A stretch of DNA of 64,000 bases, taken from Chitinophaga deserti. GTDB taxonomy: Bacteria; Bacteroidota; Bacteroidia; Chitinophagales; Chitinophagaceae. Made by a program: the position numbers and the translations under genes. Positions 26,411 through 36,005 of the stretch are shown here, in pieces. Numbering within the stretch: position 1 is the first letter of the stretch; each line of letters opens with the position of its first letter. The DNA lies in contig NZ_QFFK01000006.1 of NCBI RefSeq assembly GCF_003149455.1, forward strand, positions 253,136 through 317,135, read 5' to 3'. Below the pieces are notes generated by a model. That model worked only from the letters and a program-made list of their open reading frames with translations. It searched no databases and was not told where the DNA came from.

Positions 26411-26444
26411 AAAAAGCGGCTGCTCCCTTGCCGGAAGCAGCCGC
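26411..26444 (-). terminator. Terminator after the 179-residue barrel gene
   Basis: AGCGGCTGCT and AGCAGCCGCT form a perfect 10-bp stem with a 10-base loop, followed on the minus strand by a run of T. It lies just past the stop codon at 26467. Confidence 0.88.
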
Positions 26445-26466
26445 TAACTAATTTGAGGAATACGCT

Positions 26467-27006
26467 TTAGAAAGTAAAACGTGCGGAAACACCGCCCATT
26501 TGCTCACCGATGAAATCGTTGTAATCGTCGTTGAAGTTGATGAACGGCTTCAGGTCGGCGCTGAGGTTCAGCGGAATTTTCTTGAAGGTGTATTCTACAC
26601 CGAAGATACCGTCGAGACCGGCAACTGCTTTGGTGGTACGGTCTCTTCTGCGGCCGTTATCCCACTCATAAGCACGCCAGAGGCCGAGGTGGGCGCCACC
26701 GCCTGCGTACATGTTCCATTCGGATTTACCGAACACGTTCCAGTGATACTCGTAAAGACCGGTGAAGGTTACGTTGGTAGGCTCGTCGTTACCATTGAAA
26801 TAGTGGGTAACAAGGCCTTCGATGGCATGTGGCCCCTTAATGAAATGCTTTACGGTGAAGCCTGCAAGCCAGGGGTTTAAACGAACGCCAAGTGCAGTGT
26901 TGTAGTCGGCTGGGTTACCGCCGCCACCGCTTCTGCGTTGGGCATTTGCCTGGAAAGTTGTCATCATCAGTGAAAGTACTCCAAAGAGCAACAGAATCCT
27001 TTTCAT
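26467..27006 (-). CDS. Secreted beta-barrel-like protein, tandem paralogue 1
   Basis: A 179-residue protein with a signal peptide (MKRILLLFGVLSLMMTTFQANA). The mature part has repeated strand patterns and ends ARFTF, as in small outer-membrane barrels. It shares YAGGGAHLG, GLDGIFGVEYTF and IPLNLSADLKP with the gene upstream, so the two are tandem duplicates. After the signal peptide it has an extra glycine-rich stretch, RRSGGGGN. No function can be assigned. Confidence 0.72.
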   Translation of the reverse strand: MKRILLLFGVLSLMMTTFQANAQRRSGGGGNPADYNTALGVRLNPWLAGFTVKHFIKGPHAIEGLVTHYFNGNDEPTNVTFTGLYEYHWNVFGKSEWNMYAGGGAHLGLWRAYEWDNGRRRDRTTKAVAGLDGIFGVEYTFKKIPLNLSADLKPFINFNDDYNDFIGEQMGGVSARFTF

Positions 27007-27036
27007 ATGTGCATTTTAGATTAAACGGAATGTTGG

Positions 27037-27507
27037 TTATTTGCTTCTGCCGAAAATATAGCGTGCGGATACAGCGAAGTCCGCCAGGTCAGACGATTGA
27101 CCGAAATGAATGGCAGGCTTCCAGTCGAGGCTGAGATTGAGGGGGATGGGCCCGAAATTGTAATTGATGCCCGCCACGCCGTCAATACCACCCAGGAACT
27201 TATACGAGCCATCAATGTCACGTGTGCCGAGGTGAGCGCCACCGCCTGCGTACCATCCGAACCCATCCATGGTAAGCGCGGAAAGGTCAAAGTGATACTG
27301 GTACAAAGCCGTTACCGTAAAGGTCCGGTTATAAAGCCCTACGATACCTTCCGCTGCGGATTTATCTGTGAAGAAATAACGGCCTGTAACACCGAGCGGA
27401 AGCCCCAGCCGGATACCGGCTTCTTTTTGTCCTTTCAGCGACTGCTGTGCACTGGCGCTGCCTGCCATGCAAAGCAGTATCATGGCATAGATGATACTTT
27501 TATTCAT
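27037..27507 (-). CDS. Secreted beta-barrel-like protein, tandem paralogue 2
   Basis: A 156-residue protein with a signal peptide ending GSASA-QQ. It shares WYAGGGAHLG, GIDGVAGINYNF and IPLNLSLDWKP with the next gene, 30 bases downstream, with which it probably forms an operon. The C-terminus ARYIFGRSK is not the perfect aromatic ending of a barrel. Function unknown. Confidence 0.7.
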   Translation of the reverse strand: MNKSIIYAMILLCMAGSASAQQSLKGQKEAGIRLGLPLGVTGRYFFTDKSAAEGIVGLYNRTFTVTALYQYHFDLSALTMDGFGWYAGGGAHLGTRDIDGSYKFLGGIDGVAGINYNFGPIPLNLSLDWKPAIHFGQSSDLADFAVSARYIFGRSK

Positions 27508-27600
27508 GCTAAACGATTATTTGCAATAACAATGCCAAAGGCGGACAGGCGCGGGGAAACGCTTGCATAGGAATGCTACATAAACGGCAGGTAACCGGCT

Positions 27601-28785
27601 TTATTTTACAGAGGGGCGTAAACTCCGTAAAAAGATGAACCCTGTGAGGGATGCAACTGCGGAAGCGAGTATTACTGACATGATGGAAACCACCTGGATC
27701 TCCGCTTCACTGAATGCGAGCGAAGCAATGAATATGCTCATGGTGAAACCGATGCCTGCAATCATACCCACACCCCATAGCTGCTTCCAGTTGGTACCTG
27801 CCGGGAGGCTTGCCACGCGCAGTTTTACTGCGAGGAAACTCATGCCGAATATGCCCAGCGGCTTACCCAGCACAAGCCCGGCAATAATGCCATAGCTCAC
27901 GGTGTGGGAGAAGGCGGCGGTAATATCGGATGGGAAAATAATGGCGGTATTGGCAAGGGCGAACATGGGCATGATGATGAAATTCACCGGGTCGTGCAGC
28001 TTATGTTCGAGTTGGGAAATTTTCTGTAAAGGAATGCAGAATGCCAGCAGCACACCGGCAATGGTGGCATGGATGCCGGAATTGAATACACAATACCACA
28101 ACACAAGGCCGGGAATGATGTAGAAAATTATCCGCTTTACTTTGAAGAAGTTGAGCAACAGGAGCAGGGCGAGTACACTGGCACCGCCCAGCAGGTATGC
28201 CGTATGCAGTTCATCCGTATAGAATATTGCAATGGTAAGGATGGCGCCCAGGTCGTCGATGATGGCGAGGGCGGTAAGGAAGATCTTCAGCGACAGGGGA
28301 ACGCGGCTGCCCAGCAGTGAAAGCACACCCAGCGAAAATGCAATGTCAGTTGCCATGGGTATGCCCCATCCGTGATGGTAATCCGTGGTGCTGTTGAAAA
28401 TGGCGTAAATGAGCGCAGGTACCAGCATACCGCCTATTGCTGCCAATACAGGCAACAGGGATTTGCGGAGAGATGCCAGTTCGCCCGTTGTCAGCTCCCT
28501 TTTGATTTCCATACCTACGAGGAAAAAGAATACCACCATAAAGCCATCGTTGATCCACAACAGCCAGGAATTAGGGAGGTGCAGGCCATAAAACTCGATG
28601 TGGTGGCCACCTTCAGCGTCAAATAAACTGGTGAAGAAAGCTATGTAGCTGTTACCCCAGGCAGAGTTGGCTACTATCATGGATACCACTGTGCAAACGA
28701 TAAGCACGATTCCGACAGCACGGCTGTCGTGCAGAAATTGCCATAGGGGAGATAGTAAGGGTCCTTTGATGGAGAACAGCTTCAT
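27601..28785 (-). CDS. nhaA: Na+/H+ antiporter NhaA
   Basis: A 394-residue inner-membrane antiporter with 11-12 helices. The ion-binding aspartate pair is visible in ALAIIDDLGAILTIAIFYT. Other family landmarks are NDGFMVVFFFLVGMEIKREL, PMATDIAFSLGVLSLLG and GIHATIAGVLLAF. It expels Na+ in exchange for protons and controls internal pH. It follows the OstA-like gene by 21 bases on the same strand, possibly sharing a transcript. Confidence 0.96.
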   Translation of the reverse strand: MKLFSIKGPLLSPLWQFLHDSRAVGIVLIVCTVVSMIVANSAWGNSYIAFFTSLFDAEGGHHIEFYGLHLPNSWLLWINDGFMVVFFFLVGMEIKRELTTGELASLRKSLLPVLAAIGGMLVPALIYAIFNSTTDYHHGWGIPMATDIAFSLGVLSLLGSRVPLSLKIFLTALAIIDDLGAILTIAIFYTDELHTAYLLGGASVLALLLLLNFFKVKRIIFYIIPGLVLWYCVFNSGIHATIAGVLLAFCIPLQKISQLEHKLHDPVNFIIMPMFALANTAIIFPSDITAAFSHTVSYGIIAGLVLGKPLGIFGMSFLAVKLRVASLPAGTNWKQLWGVGMIAGIGFTMSIFIASLAFSEAEIQVVSIMSVILASAVASLTGFIFLRSLRPSVK

Positions 28786-28806
28786 GAAAAGTTTTTTGTT
28801 GAGAAA

Positions 28807-30453
28807 TTACTGCCCGAGCAGTTCATATTTGGATTTAGGCCTGCGGGCAATTTCCCAGCGGAATCCTTTCAGTTTTTTCTGGTCTTCAGGTATTTGCGAA
28901 AGGGGATACATGGTGCCTTCCGGTTCTTTTACGAACACGATCCTTTCCAGTTCGCCCTTCTCAAAATATACACGCGTATTGGCAGTTTGCAGCCGGTTCA
29001 CGGATATAAATGCACTGTCGTCGTCCTGCACGTAATAGATGTTCTCGGAGTTGCCGTTCACATACATGGAGTCCAGCTTTTCTTCCCCGAAATACCCCAG
29101 GATGGTGTTGCCTTTGATCTGGTTGAACAGGTCCGGCCCTACTTCGTTGACGATCATGGCATTCTGATCGAGCAGGATGCGGTCGGCTTTCCTGTCTTTG
29201 GTAAAGAGGAAAATCGAATCCCCCGTAAGCTGGTTCATGCTGGCCCATAATACGGGATCGCGGTAAAGGCGGAAGATGGAATCCACCCCGGAATAGTACA
29301 GGCTGTCGCAAACACCCTGCAGGGAATCGGAATAGATGCGCACGTTATGATATGCGATAACGAATCGTTTTTCGGTAGTATCCGGCTTCGCTGCCAGACT
29401 GTCTTTCACCCCAACGCTGTCTTTTACTGCAAGGGCAGCACTGTCAATAAACCGGGGCACCACACCGGAATAAAGGGTATCTCCACGAACGAACAGGGTA
29501 TCGGTTTTCCCTTCAATCAGCGTAACCGGCTTCTGGGTGGCCATTACCGATTTCTGTCCCTGGTTGATGATGCCGTAATTGGCAAGCACGGCAATCTTCT
29601 GGGCGGTATCCCGCCAGATCATGTTGCCTTTGGCGATGGAGATGCCGGTAGCCTTATCGGTTTCTATTTCGTTGGCGGTGAATGTATTGGTGCTGTCTTC
29701 GATCACGGGGCGCTGGCCGAAATGGCCATACCCGAGGTCGGTATTATAATACCCGTCCGTCACGTACATGATCATTTTGCCGTCGTTGATGGTCGTCGGC
29801 GCCATGATGGTGGCGATTTTGGTTTCGGTATTATAGTAAAGGGTATCGGTACCGAGGGTAAACTCAGGGTCTACCACCACTACTTCCTTTTTAAAATGCA
29901 CATCTTTTGTATCGCCGAAGTAAATCCCTTCGCGGCTGGTGAGCACGGTATTATCGTTCACGAGCTTCCCGCCCTTGTCGTATGTCCCGATTTTGGTATT
30001 GAGATCATAATGGAGGATGGGAGAGGTGAGTACGATCTTGTTATCGGTCAGTTTGGCGTTGCCATTAAGGATGGCCGTACGTTCGTTACCGTGATAGGTG
30101 AGTATGTCGGAATAGGTATGCACACTGTCGGCCTGGTTGATGTGTACATGGCCCCAGGCTTCGATGATATTGGTTTTCTGATCAAAGGCGGCGCTGTCGC
30201 AGTACAGGGTGCTGGTGCCCTGCCTGAAAATAACATCACCAATAAACCGGCGCTGCACTACGGAGTCGCTTTGCAGGTTGACCAGGCTTTTGGCCTGCAG
30301 TACATGGATAATTTTAGAGGTGTCTTTCTGCTGGAATGTACCGGACTGTTTTGCAGGCAGTGTATTCCGGGCAGACATGGCACCGGTGGCGCCTATCCCG
30401 CCAAGGAGAACGAGGCCGTATATGGACTGTTTGAACATTTTTACTGATATCAT
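28807..30453 (-). CDS. OstA/LptA-like LPS transport protein
   Basis: A 548-residue periplasmic protein with a signal peptide. The N-terminal half has the OstA/LptA-type repeated beta pattern (RFIGDVIFRQGTSTLYCDSAAFDQKTN in pieces, LTYHGNERTAILNGNAKLTDN). Bacteroidota carry such long OstA-like proteins as presumed LPS-bridge components. Its ATG overlaps the stop of the MlaD gene as ATGA, so coupled translation from this start is likely; an ATG five codons inside is the alternative. LptD is divergently encoded only a few kilobases away, which supports the LPS role. Confidence 0.82.
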   Translation of the reverse strand: MISVKMFKQSIYGLVLLGGIGATGAMSARNTLPAKQSGTFQQKDTSKIIHVLQAKSLVNLQSDSVVQRRFIGDVIFRQGTSTLYCDSAAFDQKTNIIEAWGHVHINQADSVHTYSDILTYHGNERTAILNGNAKLTDNKIVLTSPILHYDLNTKIGTYDKGGKLVNDNTVLTSREGIYFGDTKDVHFKKEVVVVDPEFTLGTDTLYYNTETKIATIMAPTTINDGKMIMYVTDGYYNTDLGYGHFGQRPVIEDSTNTFTANEIETDKATGISIAKGNMIWRDTAQKIAVLANYGIINQGQKSVMATQKPVTLIEGKTDTLFVRGDTLYSGVVPRFIDSAALAVKDSVGVKDSLAAKPDTTEKRFVIAYHNVRIYSDSLQGVCDSLYYSGVDSIFRLYRDPVLWASMNQLTGDSIFLFTKDRKADRILLDQNAMIVNEVGPDLFNQIKGNTILGYFGEEKLDSMYVNGNSENIYYVQDDDSAFISVNRLQTANTRVYFEKGELERIVFVKEPEGTMYPLSQIPEDQKKLKGFRWEIARRPKSKYELLGQ

Positions 30454-31445
30454 TGTGCGGTGGCGGTATCGGAAGGAATGGGCACTACCTTGTTTTTCCG
30501 GCCAAATACGCTGAGGTGTACATATCTCCAGGGATTATACCGGAGGTCTTCCAGCAGTTTGTTGAGGCTGCCGAGGGAGCCCTGCAGGTTGTTGTACACT
30601 TTTTTATCGTTCATGAGCAACCCGAGCGAGCCATCGGGGCTGCTGATCTTTCCGGCTACTTCATTCAGGCGCGCCATGGTGCTGTGGAGCGAAGTAAGGG
30701 TGGAATCGATCTGCCCGTTGGCCAGTGAGCCGGAGGCTTTGTCGAAGTTGGTCAGGATATTGGAGATTTTTTCGTTGTTGTTCTTCAGATTGGCGGATAC
30801 GGCGCTGAAATTATCAAAGGTCCCGGAGATCTTTCCGCCTTCGGCCAGCATTCCGTTGATGGAACGGGTGGCGTTATTGAGATTGTTCAGGGTACCGTTG
30901 AGGCCGGCAACCGCCTGGCGGAGGTTATGCTTGGTGGCGGTATCGAATACCGAGTTCACCGTGAGCAGGAGGGTATCTACCGCACCGAGGGTAGTTTCCA
31001 GTTTCTTTACGAGGGGGCTGAGCTGCTCTTTGAGCGCATCGGTAATGGAACCGTCGGTAGCGGCGTAGATGGTGTCTTTGTTTTTAAGGAATTCATCGGT
31101 ATTCCCGAAATCGATCTCCACTTTTCTTGTTCCCAGCAGGTCTGCACTGATGCGGGCTACTGAGTTCTTGGGGATTTCGATGTCTTTATTGATCTGGAGG
31201 GTAACGAGGATGCGGCCGGCGCGCTTGTCCATAACGGAAAGACTTTGCACGGTACCGATCCCCAGGCCGTTGACCATAACAACGTTGGAGGCTTGCAGGC
31301 CGTTTACCTGCGTATATACGGCATAGATGGTCTTTTTGGTAGAGAAGAGGCTTCTGCCTTTCAGGATGTTGAAACCAAGTACAAGCAGCACAACGGCGAG
31401 CACGGTCAGAATACCTACTTTCGTTTCATTATTAACTTTCAGCAT
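30450..31445 (-). CDS. MlaD/MCE family lipid-transport protein
   Basis: A 331-residue protein with one N-terminal membrane anchor (ILTVLAVVLLVLGFNIL), then an MCE domain (about 38-115, with YAVYTQVNGLQASNVVMVNGLGIGTVQSL). A long helical C-terminal region follows, rich in N, L and S, with heptad-like spacing. MCE proteins form rings that carry phospholipids between membranes. The usual MlaE/MlaF ABC genes are not adjacent. It lies between the amidase and OstA-like genes, in an envelope-assembly cluster. Confidence 0.9.
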   Translation of the reverse strand: MLKVNNETKVGILTVLAVVLLVLGFNILKGRSLFSTKKTIYAVYTQVNGLQASNVVMVNGLGIGTVQSLSVMDKRAGRILVTLQINKDIEIPKNSVARISADLLGTRKVEIDFGNTDEFLKNKDTIYAATDGSITDALKEQLSPLVKKLETTLGAVDTLLLTVNSVFDTATKHNLRQAVAGLNGTLNNLNNATRSINGMLAEGGKISGTFDNFSAVSANLKNNNEKISNILTNFDKASGSLANGQIDSTLTSLHSTMARLNEVAGKISSPDGSLGLLMNDKKVYNNLQGSLGSLNKLLEDLRYNPWRYVHLSVFGRKNKVVPIPSDTATAQ

Positions 31446-31541
31446 CGGGTAGTATTAGTTCGTTTGCAAAAATAGTCAAAACAATGGTGCGCAGTCGTAG
31501 GTAAACAGAATTAATGCAAAAGGCGGGCCAGAGGGGCGGGG

Positions 31542-32837
31542 TCAGTCTATACGCTCACCATCCTTGTAGGTAAGCAGAAAAGCATCATCGAAGCCGTTTT
31601 TACGGGCTTTATAAAGGGCGGCGTTGGCTTCCGCTTCGGTGCGGAAGTTACCCCAGATATATTTATTGACAGATTTACCCTTCTGGCGGAACGATTCCCG
31701 TTTCACATTGCCTTTCAGGTTTTTAAAGAGGGAAGACCGGGAGGTGTACACCTTCTCTGTAGTGAGAAGCTGTACACGATAGTCTGTTTGAGCCGATGCC
31801 GCTGCAGCGTGCCCCCCGCTAACGGGGGACTCCTGTGCAGGGTTCACCCGCGAAGGCGGGGGAGAAGCAGGTTGCTGCTGTGCAGGGGCCGGTTCCTGAG
31901 ATTCCGCAGGGCGGGTAGTGGAATGGCCGGGTTTGTTAAACCTTTCCAGCTCTTCCTTATATTTCTTTACCGCCCGGGCAATGCAATGAGCCATTTCATT
32001 CTGGCCGTCGGCGGAATTGAGGTAGTTTTCTTCTTCAGGGTTGCTGATAAAGCCCAGTTCCACCAGCACGCTGGGCATGGCGGTGGCATGCAGTACCAGG
32101 ATACCCTTTTCATTCCTCTGGCGGGCACCGCGGCTGATGCGGCCTACACGGGTAAACTCATCTTCCACGAGGTTAGACAGGCGGAGGCTCTGATCGAAAA
32201 AGGCGTTACGGAGGGTATTGAGCATAATAATGGTCTCAGGGTCCTTCGTATCCATCAATTGCTGGGTTTCTTCAGAATTGGCGTCGAACACGATCACGGA
32301 GTTGTTCCGGAGCGATTCTGTTTTGGCATTGTTCTTACTCGTGGCCCAGATATACGTTTCCGTGCCTTTGGCAGGGTTGGGGTACGATTCATAAATGGGC
32401 ACTTTACGGGTACGCTTGCGCTTCTTCTTATCACGGTAAGTCTGTGTCCTGTAACCTGTTACCCGTTTAATATCAGGTGCGGCGTTACAGTGGATGGATA
32501 TAAAAAGATCGCCTTTGGCTTCGTTTGCAATAGCGGCTTTGCGGTTCACATCATCAAACCGGTCGGTTTTTCGTGTATACACGATCTTTACATCCGGGAG
32601 CGATTCTTCCAGGATCTTCCCCAGCCGGGTAGCCACGTCCAGCGTAATGTTCTTCTCACTGGAATAAGACCCGGTAGCCCCATGGTCGTGCCCGCCATGA
32701 CCCGCGTCTATCACGATGGTACGGATGGGCTTATCCTGAACCGGCGGACCGGAATCCGGTGCAGTTTTTGCTTGAATGAAAAAGGTATAGAGTAGTCCTA
32801 TGCCTAATCCTGAAAATAAAACTCTTTTCCAGCGCAT
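31542..32837 (-). CDS. N-acetylmuramoyl-L-alanine amidase with SPOR-like domain
   Basis: A 431-residue peptidoglycan amidase of the AmiA/AmiC (Amidase_3) type. After an N-terminal membrane or signal segment, zinc and catalytic motifs appear: VIDAGHGGHDHGATG, SIHCNAAPD, and VLVELGFISNPEEE. A low-complexity proline/glutamine linker (about 315-350) leads to an 80-residue C-terminal region with DYRVQLLT and GNFRTEAEANAALYKARKNG, resembling a SPOR peptidoglycan-binding domain. It cleaves the stem peptide from glycan at division. It heads the amidase-MlaD-OstA run. Confidence 0.93.
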   Translation of the reverse strand: MRWKRVLFSGLGIGLLYTFFIQAKTAPDSGPPVQDKPIRTIVIDAGHGGHDHGATGSYSSEKNITLDVATRLGKILEESLPDVKIVYTRKTDRFDDVNRKAAIANEAKGDLFISIHCNAAPDIKRVTGYRTQTYRDKKKRKRTRKVPIYESYPNPAKGTETYIWATSKNNAKTESLRNNSVIVFDANSEETQQLMDTKDPETIIMLNTLRNAFFDQSLRLSNLVEDEFTRVGRISRGARQRNEKGILVLHATAMPSVLVELGFISNPEEENYLNSADGQNEMAHCIARAVKKYKEELERFNKPGHSTTRPAESQEPAPAQQQPASPPPSRVNPAQESPVSGGHAAAASAQTDYRVQLLTTEKVYTSRSSLFKNLKGNVKRESFRQKGKSVNKYIWGNFRTEAEANAALYKARKNGFDDAFLLTYKDGERID

Positions 32838-32955
32838 GTCAATACTATGTTTTAATGGGTTGTGTCTGATTCGTTCTGCACAGGTCCATTCCCTGCCGCC
32901 ACCCTCTCCTGCATGTTGTATTTACGATCAATTTAATAAATTGTATAAAATCATG

Positions 32956-32963
32956 TAGGTTTG
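32956..32963 (+). promoter_or_regulatory. Candidate -7 element of lptD
   Basis: TAGGTTTG is an exact TAnnTTTG match, 14 bases before the chosen lptD ATG. That would make the leader very short. A correctly spaced TTTG at -33 is not evident. Confidence 0.4.
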
Positions 32964-32977
32964 TGCCCGTTTTACAC

Positions 32978-35761
32978 ATGGACCCTTTCTGCAAAAATAA
33001 TTTAAAAAACTTTTTAAGGCGGCGGTTCCTGCCGCTGATCGTACTTTTATTCACGGCCTGGTCCTTGCTGAAAGACGAAATAGCGGCTGCTGCGGTGTTT
33101 CAGCCGAATTACTTTAACAAAATTTTCACAGACACAGTACCCAGGCCCCATGCGGTTAAGTTTCCCAGCAGGGATTCTCTCGCAAAAGATACCTCGCGCC
33201 CACGCCCTGTGCCTGCCCGCGACACCGTTCCACCACCTGTTCCCGACTCTCTCCGCCTCGATACCGCTTCCGTTGTCAAAACTGACACCGTGAACGTCCG
33301 GCTTTCCAAAGATAGTCTTACCGCACCGGTTAATTACAAAGCGGAAGACTCCATCGTCATGTATGTGAAGAAAAAGGAATTCCGGTTATATAAGAAGGCA
33401 GACGTAAAATACGAGAATACCACCCTCACCGGTAATACGATGGACTTTAACCAGGCCACCGGCATTCTCACTTCCCGCATGGGAGTGGATACCGCAGGCA
33501 AACCCATTGATAAAGCCGTACTGAACGATGGTGCCACCAGTTCTGAGATGGACTCGGTACAGTATAACTTCAACAGCGGCAAAGCCATGATTTACCAGAC
33601 CCGTGCACAATACGGCGAAGGTTTTGTGGCCAGCGAAAAGGTGAAGAAGCAGCCCGATAATACCATTTTCGGTTTCAGGAACGGGTATACCACCTGTAAC
33701 CTCGATACGCCGCACTTCTCTTTCCGTGCTAAAAAGATCAAGGTAATCCCCAACAAACTGATTGTATCCGGTCCGGCCAACCTTGAGATCGAAGGTATCC
33801 CCACTCCGCTGTTCATCCCTTTCGCGATATTCCCCATCAGCCAGGGCCAGCGTACCGGCCTTTTGCCACCGCAATACGTGGTGAACCAGCAGAAAGGCCT
33901 CGGTCTTGAAAACGGCGGTTACTACTTCGGCCTGGGCGAATACCTCGATATGACCGTTCGCGCCAACATCTATTCTTACGGCAGCTGGGGCGCTACTTTC
34001 AGTCCCTCGTACCGCAAACGATATAAATACAACGGCGGCCTCAACCTGGCCTATTCGCTTACCCGCTTCGGTGATCCGGAAGTAAAGGAGGATTTCTCCC
34101 GGTCGAAAGACTTCCACATTACCTGGAGCCATAGCCAGGACGGTAAAGCCCGCCCCGGTACCAACTTCGGCGCCAGCGTGCAGTTCGGTACCTCCTCTTA
34201 TAATACGTACAACGTGTTCGACGCTTCGCGGAGGCTGAACAACAACATGTCGTCGTCCATCAACTATTCAAAAAGCTGGGTGGGCAAGCCATATAACCTT
34301 ACCCTCGCCGCCAACCATAACCAGAACAACTCTACCCGCCAATATAATATCAACTTCCCCGATGGTTCGTTTAACGTGAATACCATTTACCCGTTCCAGC
34401 GGCAGGAGATGGTGGGTAATCCCAAGTGGTATGAGAAGATCGGGGTGAGCTATAACGCCCTGTTGCGTAACAATATCAACTTTGCGGACAGTACTTTCGG
34501 AACTCCCGCCATGTTCGACAGGCTACAGGCCGGTATGCAGCACCAGATTCCCATCTCGCTGTCTATTCCCTTAACACGGAATATCATCATGACGCCCAAC
34601 GTCAACTATACGGAGAAATGGTACATCCGCCAGCAGCACCTGGAATGGAACCCGACAGATAAGAACCTGGATACCACATATGTAAACGGTTTCTTCCGCA
34701 GCAGCGCCATGTCTGCCGGTACTTCCCTCAGTACTGCGTTGTATGGTATGTACGGGTTCAGGAATAAGAAATCAAAGGTACAGGCCATCCGCCACGTGAT
34801 GCGACCTAATATAGGTGTGAACTATTCACCGGACCTGGCAAGCGGTAAAGAATATGATTCTCTGCAGACTGATATGACGGGTATCAAGACACCTTATTCT
34901 TTCTTTGCCGGTGCGCCATTCGGCCCTTCTTCCAACCAGACTTTTGCCGGGCTTACCTTCGGTATTGATAACAACCTTGAAATGAAAGTGCGGTCAGACA
35001 AAGACACGTCCGGCTTCCGCAAGGTCAAAATACTCGACGGTTTCGGTATCAGCTCCAGTTATAACCTGGTGGCAGACAGTTTTAACCTGTCTCCCTTCGT
35101 TATTAACGCACGTACCAACCTCTTTGATAAAGTAAACATATCTGCCAGCGGTACTATTGACCCTTACCAGTTGAACGAGATAGGCCGCAGGGTGAATAAG
35201 TATATGTGGAAAGGGGATAAATTCAGTCTGGGCCGACTTACGAACGCCAACATTGCCCTGAGTACTTCTTTCCAGAGCCAGGATGCCAAAACGAAAGAGA
35301 AGCAGAAGCAGAAAGAGGAGATGGAGGAAAACGGGGAACTGCCTGATGCGCAGCTCGAAGAGCAACGCCGCCAGCTGGAAATGATGCGTGCCAACCCGGG
35401 GGATTATGTGGATTTCGATATACCCTGGCGGCTGGATCTGTCTTACAGCCTGAACTATACTCGCGGCCGCTCGCAGGACCTGCTGCGCGATACTACCATC
35501 TTCACCCAATATCTGGGCTTTAGCGGAGATTTTAGTCTTACCCCCAAGTGGAAGATCATAATGAGCAGTGGTTTCGATTTCAGGCTGAAGCAGATATCGT
35601 ATACGACGCTTACCATCTCCCGCGACCTGCATTGTTGGCAGATGAGCATCAACCTGGTGCCTTTCGGCAGCTACCGTCAGTTCAGCATTACCATTAACCC
35701 CAAAGCAGGTATCCTCCGCGACCTCCGGATTAACCGAACGCGGCAGTTCCAGGACTTTTAG
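32978..35761 (+). CDS. lptD: LPS-assembly protein LptD
   Basis: A 927-residue outer-membrane protein. After the N-terminal hydrophobic segment (FLPLIVLLFTAWSLL) and a proline-rich stretch comes an OstA-like periplasmic domain (about 110-290, with VKYENTTLTGNTMDFNQ). Then a large beta-barrel follows, with many alternating aromatic strands, ending FQDF. A charged helical insert (KEKQKQKEEMEE, near 770) interrupts the barrel, probably an external loop. It places LPS in the outer leaflet. The ATG is preferred over an in-frame GTG five codons upstream. It is divergent from the amidase-MlaD-OstA run. Confidence 0.9.
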   Translation: MDPFCKNNLKNFLRRRFLPLIVLLFTAWSLLKDEIAAAAVFQPNYFNKIFTDTVPRPHAVKFPSRDSLAKDTSRPRPVPARDTVPPPVPDSLRLDTASVVKTDTVNVRLSKDSLTAPVNYKAEDSIVMYVKKKEFRLYKKADVKYENTTLTGNTMDFNQATGILTSRMGVDTAGKPIDKAVLNDGATSSEMDSVQYNFNSGKAMIYQTRAQYGEGFVASEKVKKQPDNTIFGFRNGYTTCNLDTPHFSFRAKKIKVIPNKLIVSGPANLEIEGIPTPLFIPFAIFPISQGQRTGLLPPQYVVNQQKGLGLENGGYYFGLGEYLDMTVRANIYSYGSWGATFSPSYRKRYKYNGGLNLAYSLTRFGDPEVKEDFSRSKDFHITWSHSQDGKARPGTNFGASVQFGTSSYNTYNVFDASRRLNNNMSSSINYSKSWVGKPYNLTLAANHNQNNSTRQYNINFPDGSFNVNTIYPFQRQEMVGNPKWYEKIGVSYNALLRNNINFADSTFGTPAMFDRLQAGMQHQIPISLSIPLTRNIIMTPNVNYTEKWYIRQQHLEWNPTDKNLDTTYVNGFFRSSAMSAGTSLSTALYGMYGFRNKKSKVQAIRHVMRPNIGVNYSPDLASGKEYDSLQTDMTGIKTPYSFFAGAPFGPSSNQTFAGLTFGIDNNLEMKVRSDKDTSGFRKVKILDGFGISSSYNLVADSFNLSPFVINARTNLFDKVNISASGTIDPYQLNEIGRRVNKYMWKGDKFSLGRLTNANIALSTSFQSQDAKTKEKQKQKEEMEENGELPDAQLEEQRRQLEMMRANPGDYVDFDIPWRLDLSYSLNYTRGRSQDLLRDTTIFTQYLGFSGDFSLTPKWKIIMSSGFDFRLKQISYTTLTISRDLHCWQMSINLVPFGSYRQFSITINPKAGILRDLRINRTRQFQDF

Positions 35762-35807
35762 CGGGGGAGTAGTATAAATACTTGAATTATAATTAATTGT
35801 AATAGAA

Positions 35808-35840
35808 AGGGGCTTTCCGGCAAGGGAAGCCCTTTTTGTT
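35808..35840 (+). terminator. Terminator of lptD
   Basis: GGGCTTTCC and GGGAAGCCC form a stem with one mismatch, followed by TTTTTGTTGTTTT on the plus strand. Confidence 0.8.
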
Positions 35841-35913
35841 GTTTTAACCTGTTACTCAGAGAGTTGATAAGACGCCGGTAAGCTGTAGGCAGACTGGGTA
35901 AGATGCGAACGCT

Positions 35914-35946
35914 ATTACAGTACGATTACAGCGCGATTAGAGGGAA
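35914..35946. repeat. 11-bp tandem repeat, three units
   Basis: ATTACAGTACG, ATTACAGCGCG and ATTAGAGGGAA follow one another with no gap. They sit between the lptD terminator and the next gene's terminator. The sequence is unrelated to the 11-bp unit near 14.6 kb, but the period is the same. Confidence 0.7.
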
Positions 35947-35950
35947 TAAC

Positions 35951-35985
35951 AAAGGGCTGTCTCACCAGTGTTGAGACAGCCCTTT
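35951..35985. terminator. Terminator of the 194-residue barrel gene
   Basis: AAAGGGCTGTCTCA and TGAGACAGCCCTTT form a perfect 14-bp stem with a 7-base loop. It lies 20 bases past the minus-strand stop codon and could work in both directions. Confidence 0.85.
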
Positions 35986-36005
35986 GAATATGCTTTGACC
36001 TCCGG

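Noticed and set aside
33386-34132. 248-codon minus-strand frame inside lptD
   Set aside because: Shadow of the plus-strand lptD gene; no family resemblance.
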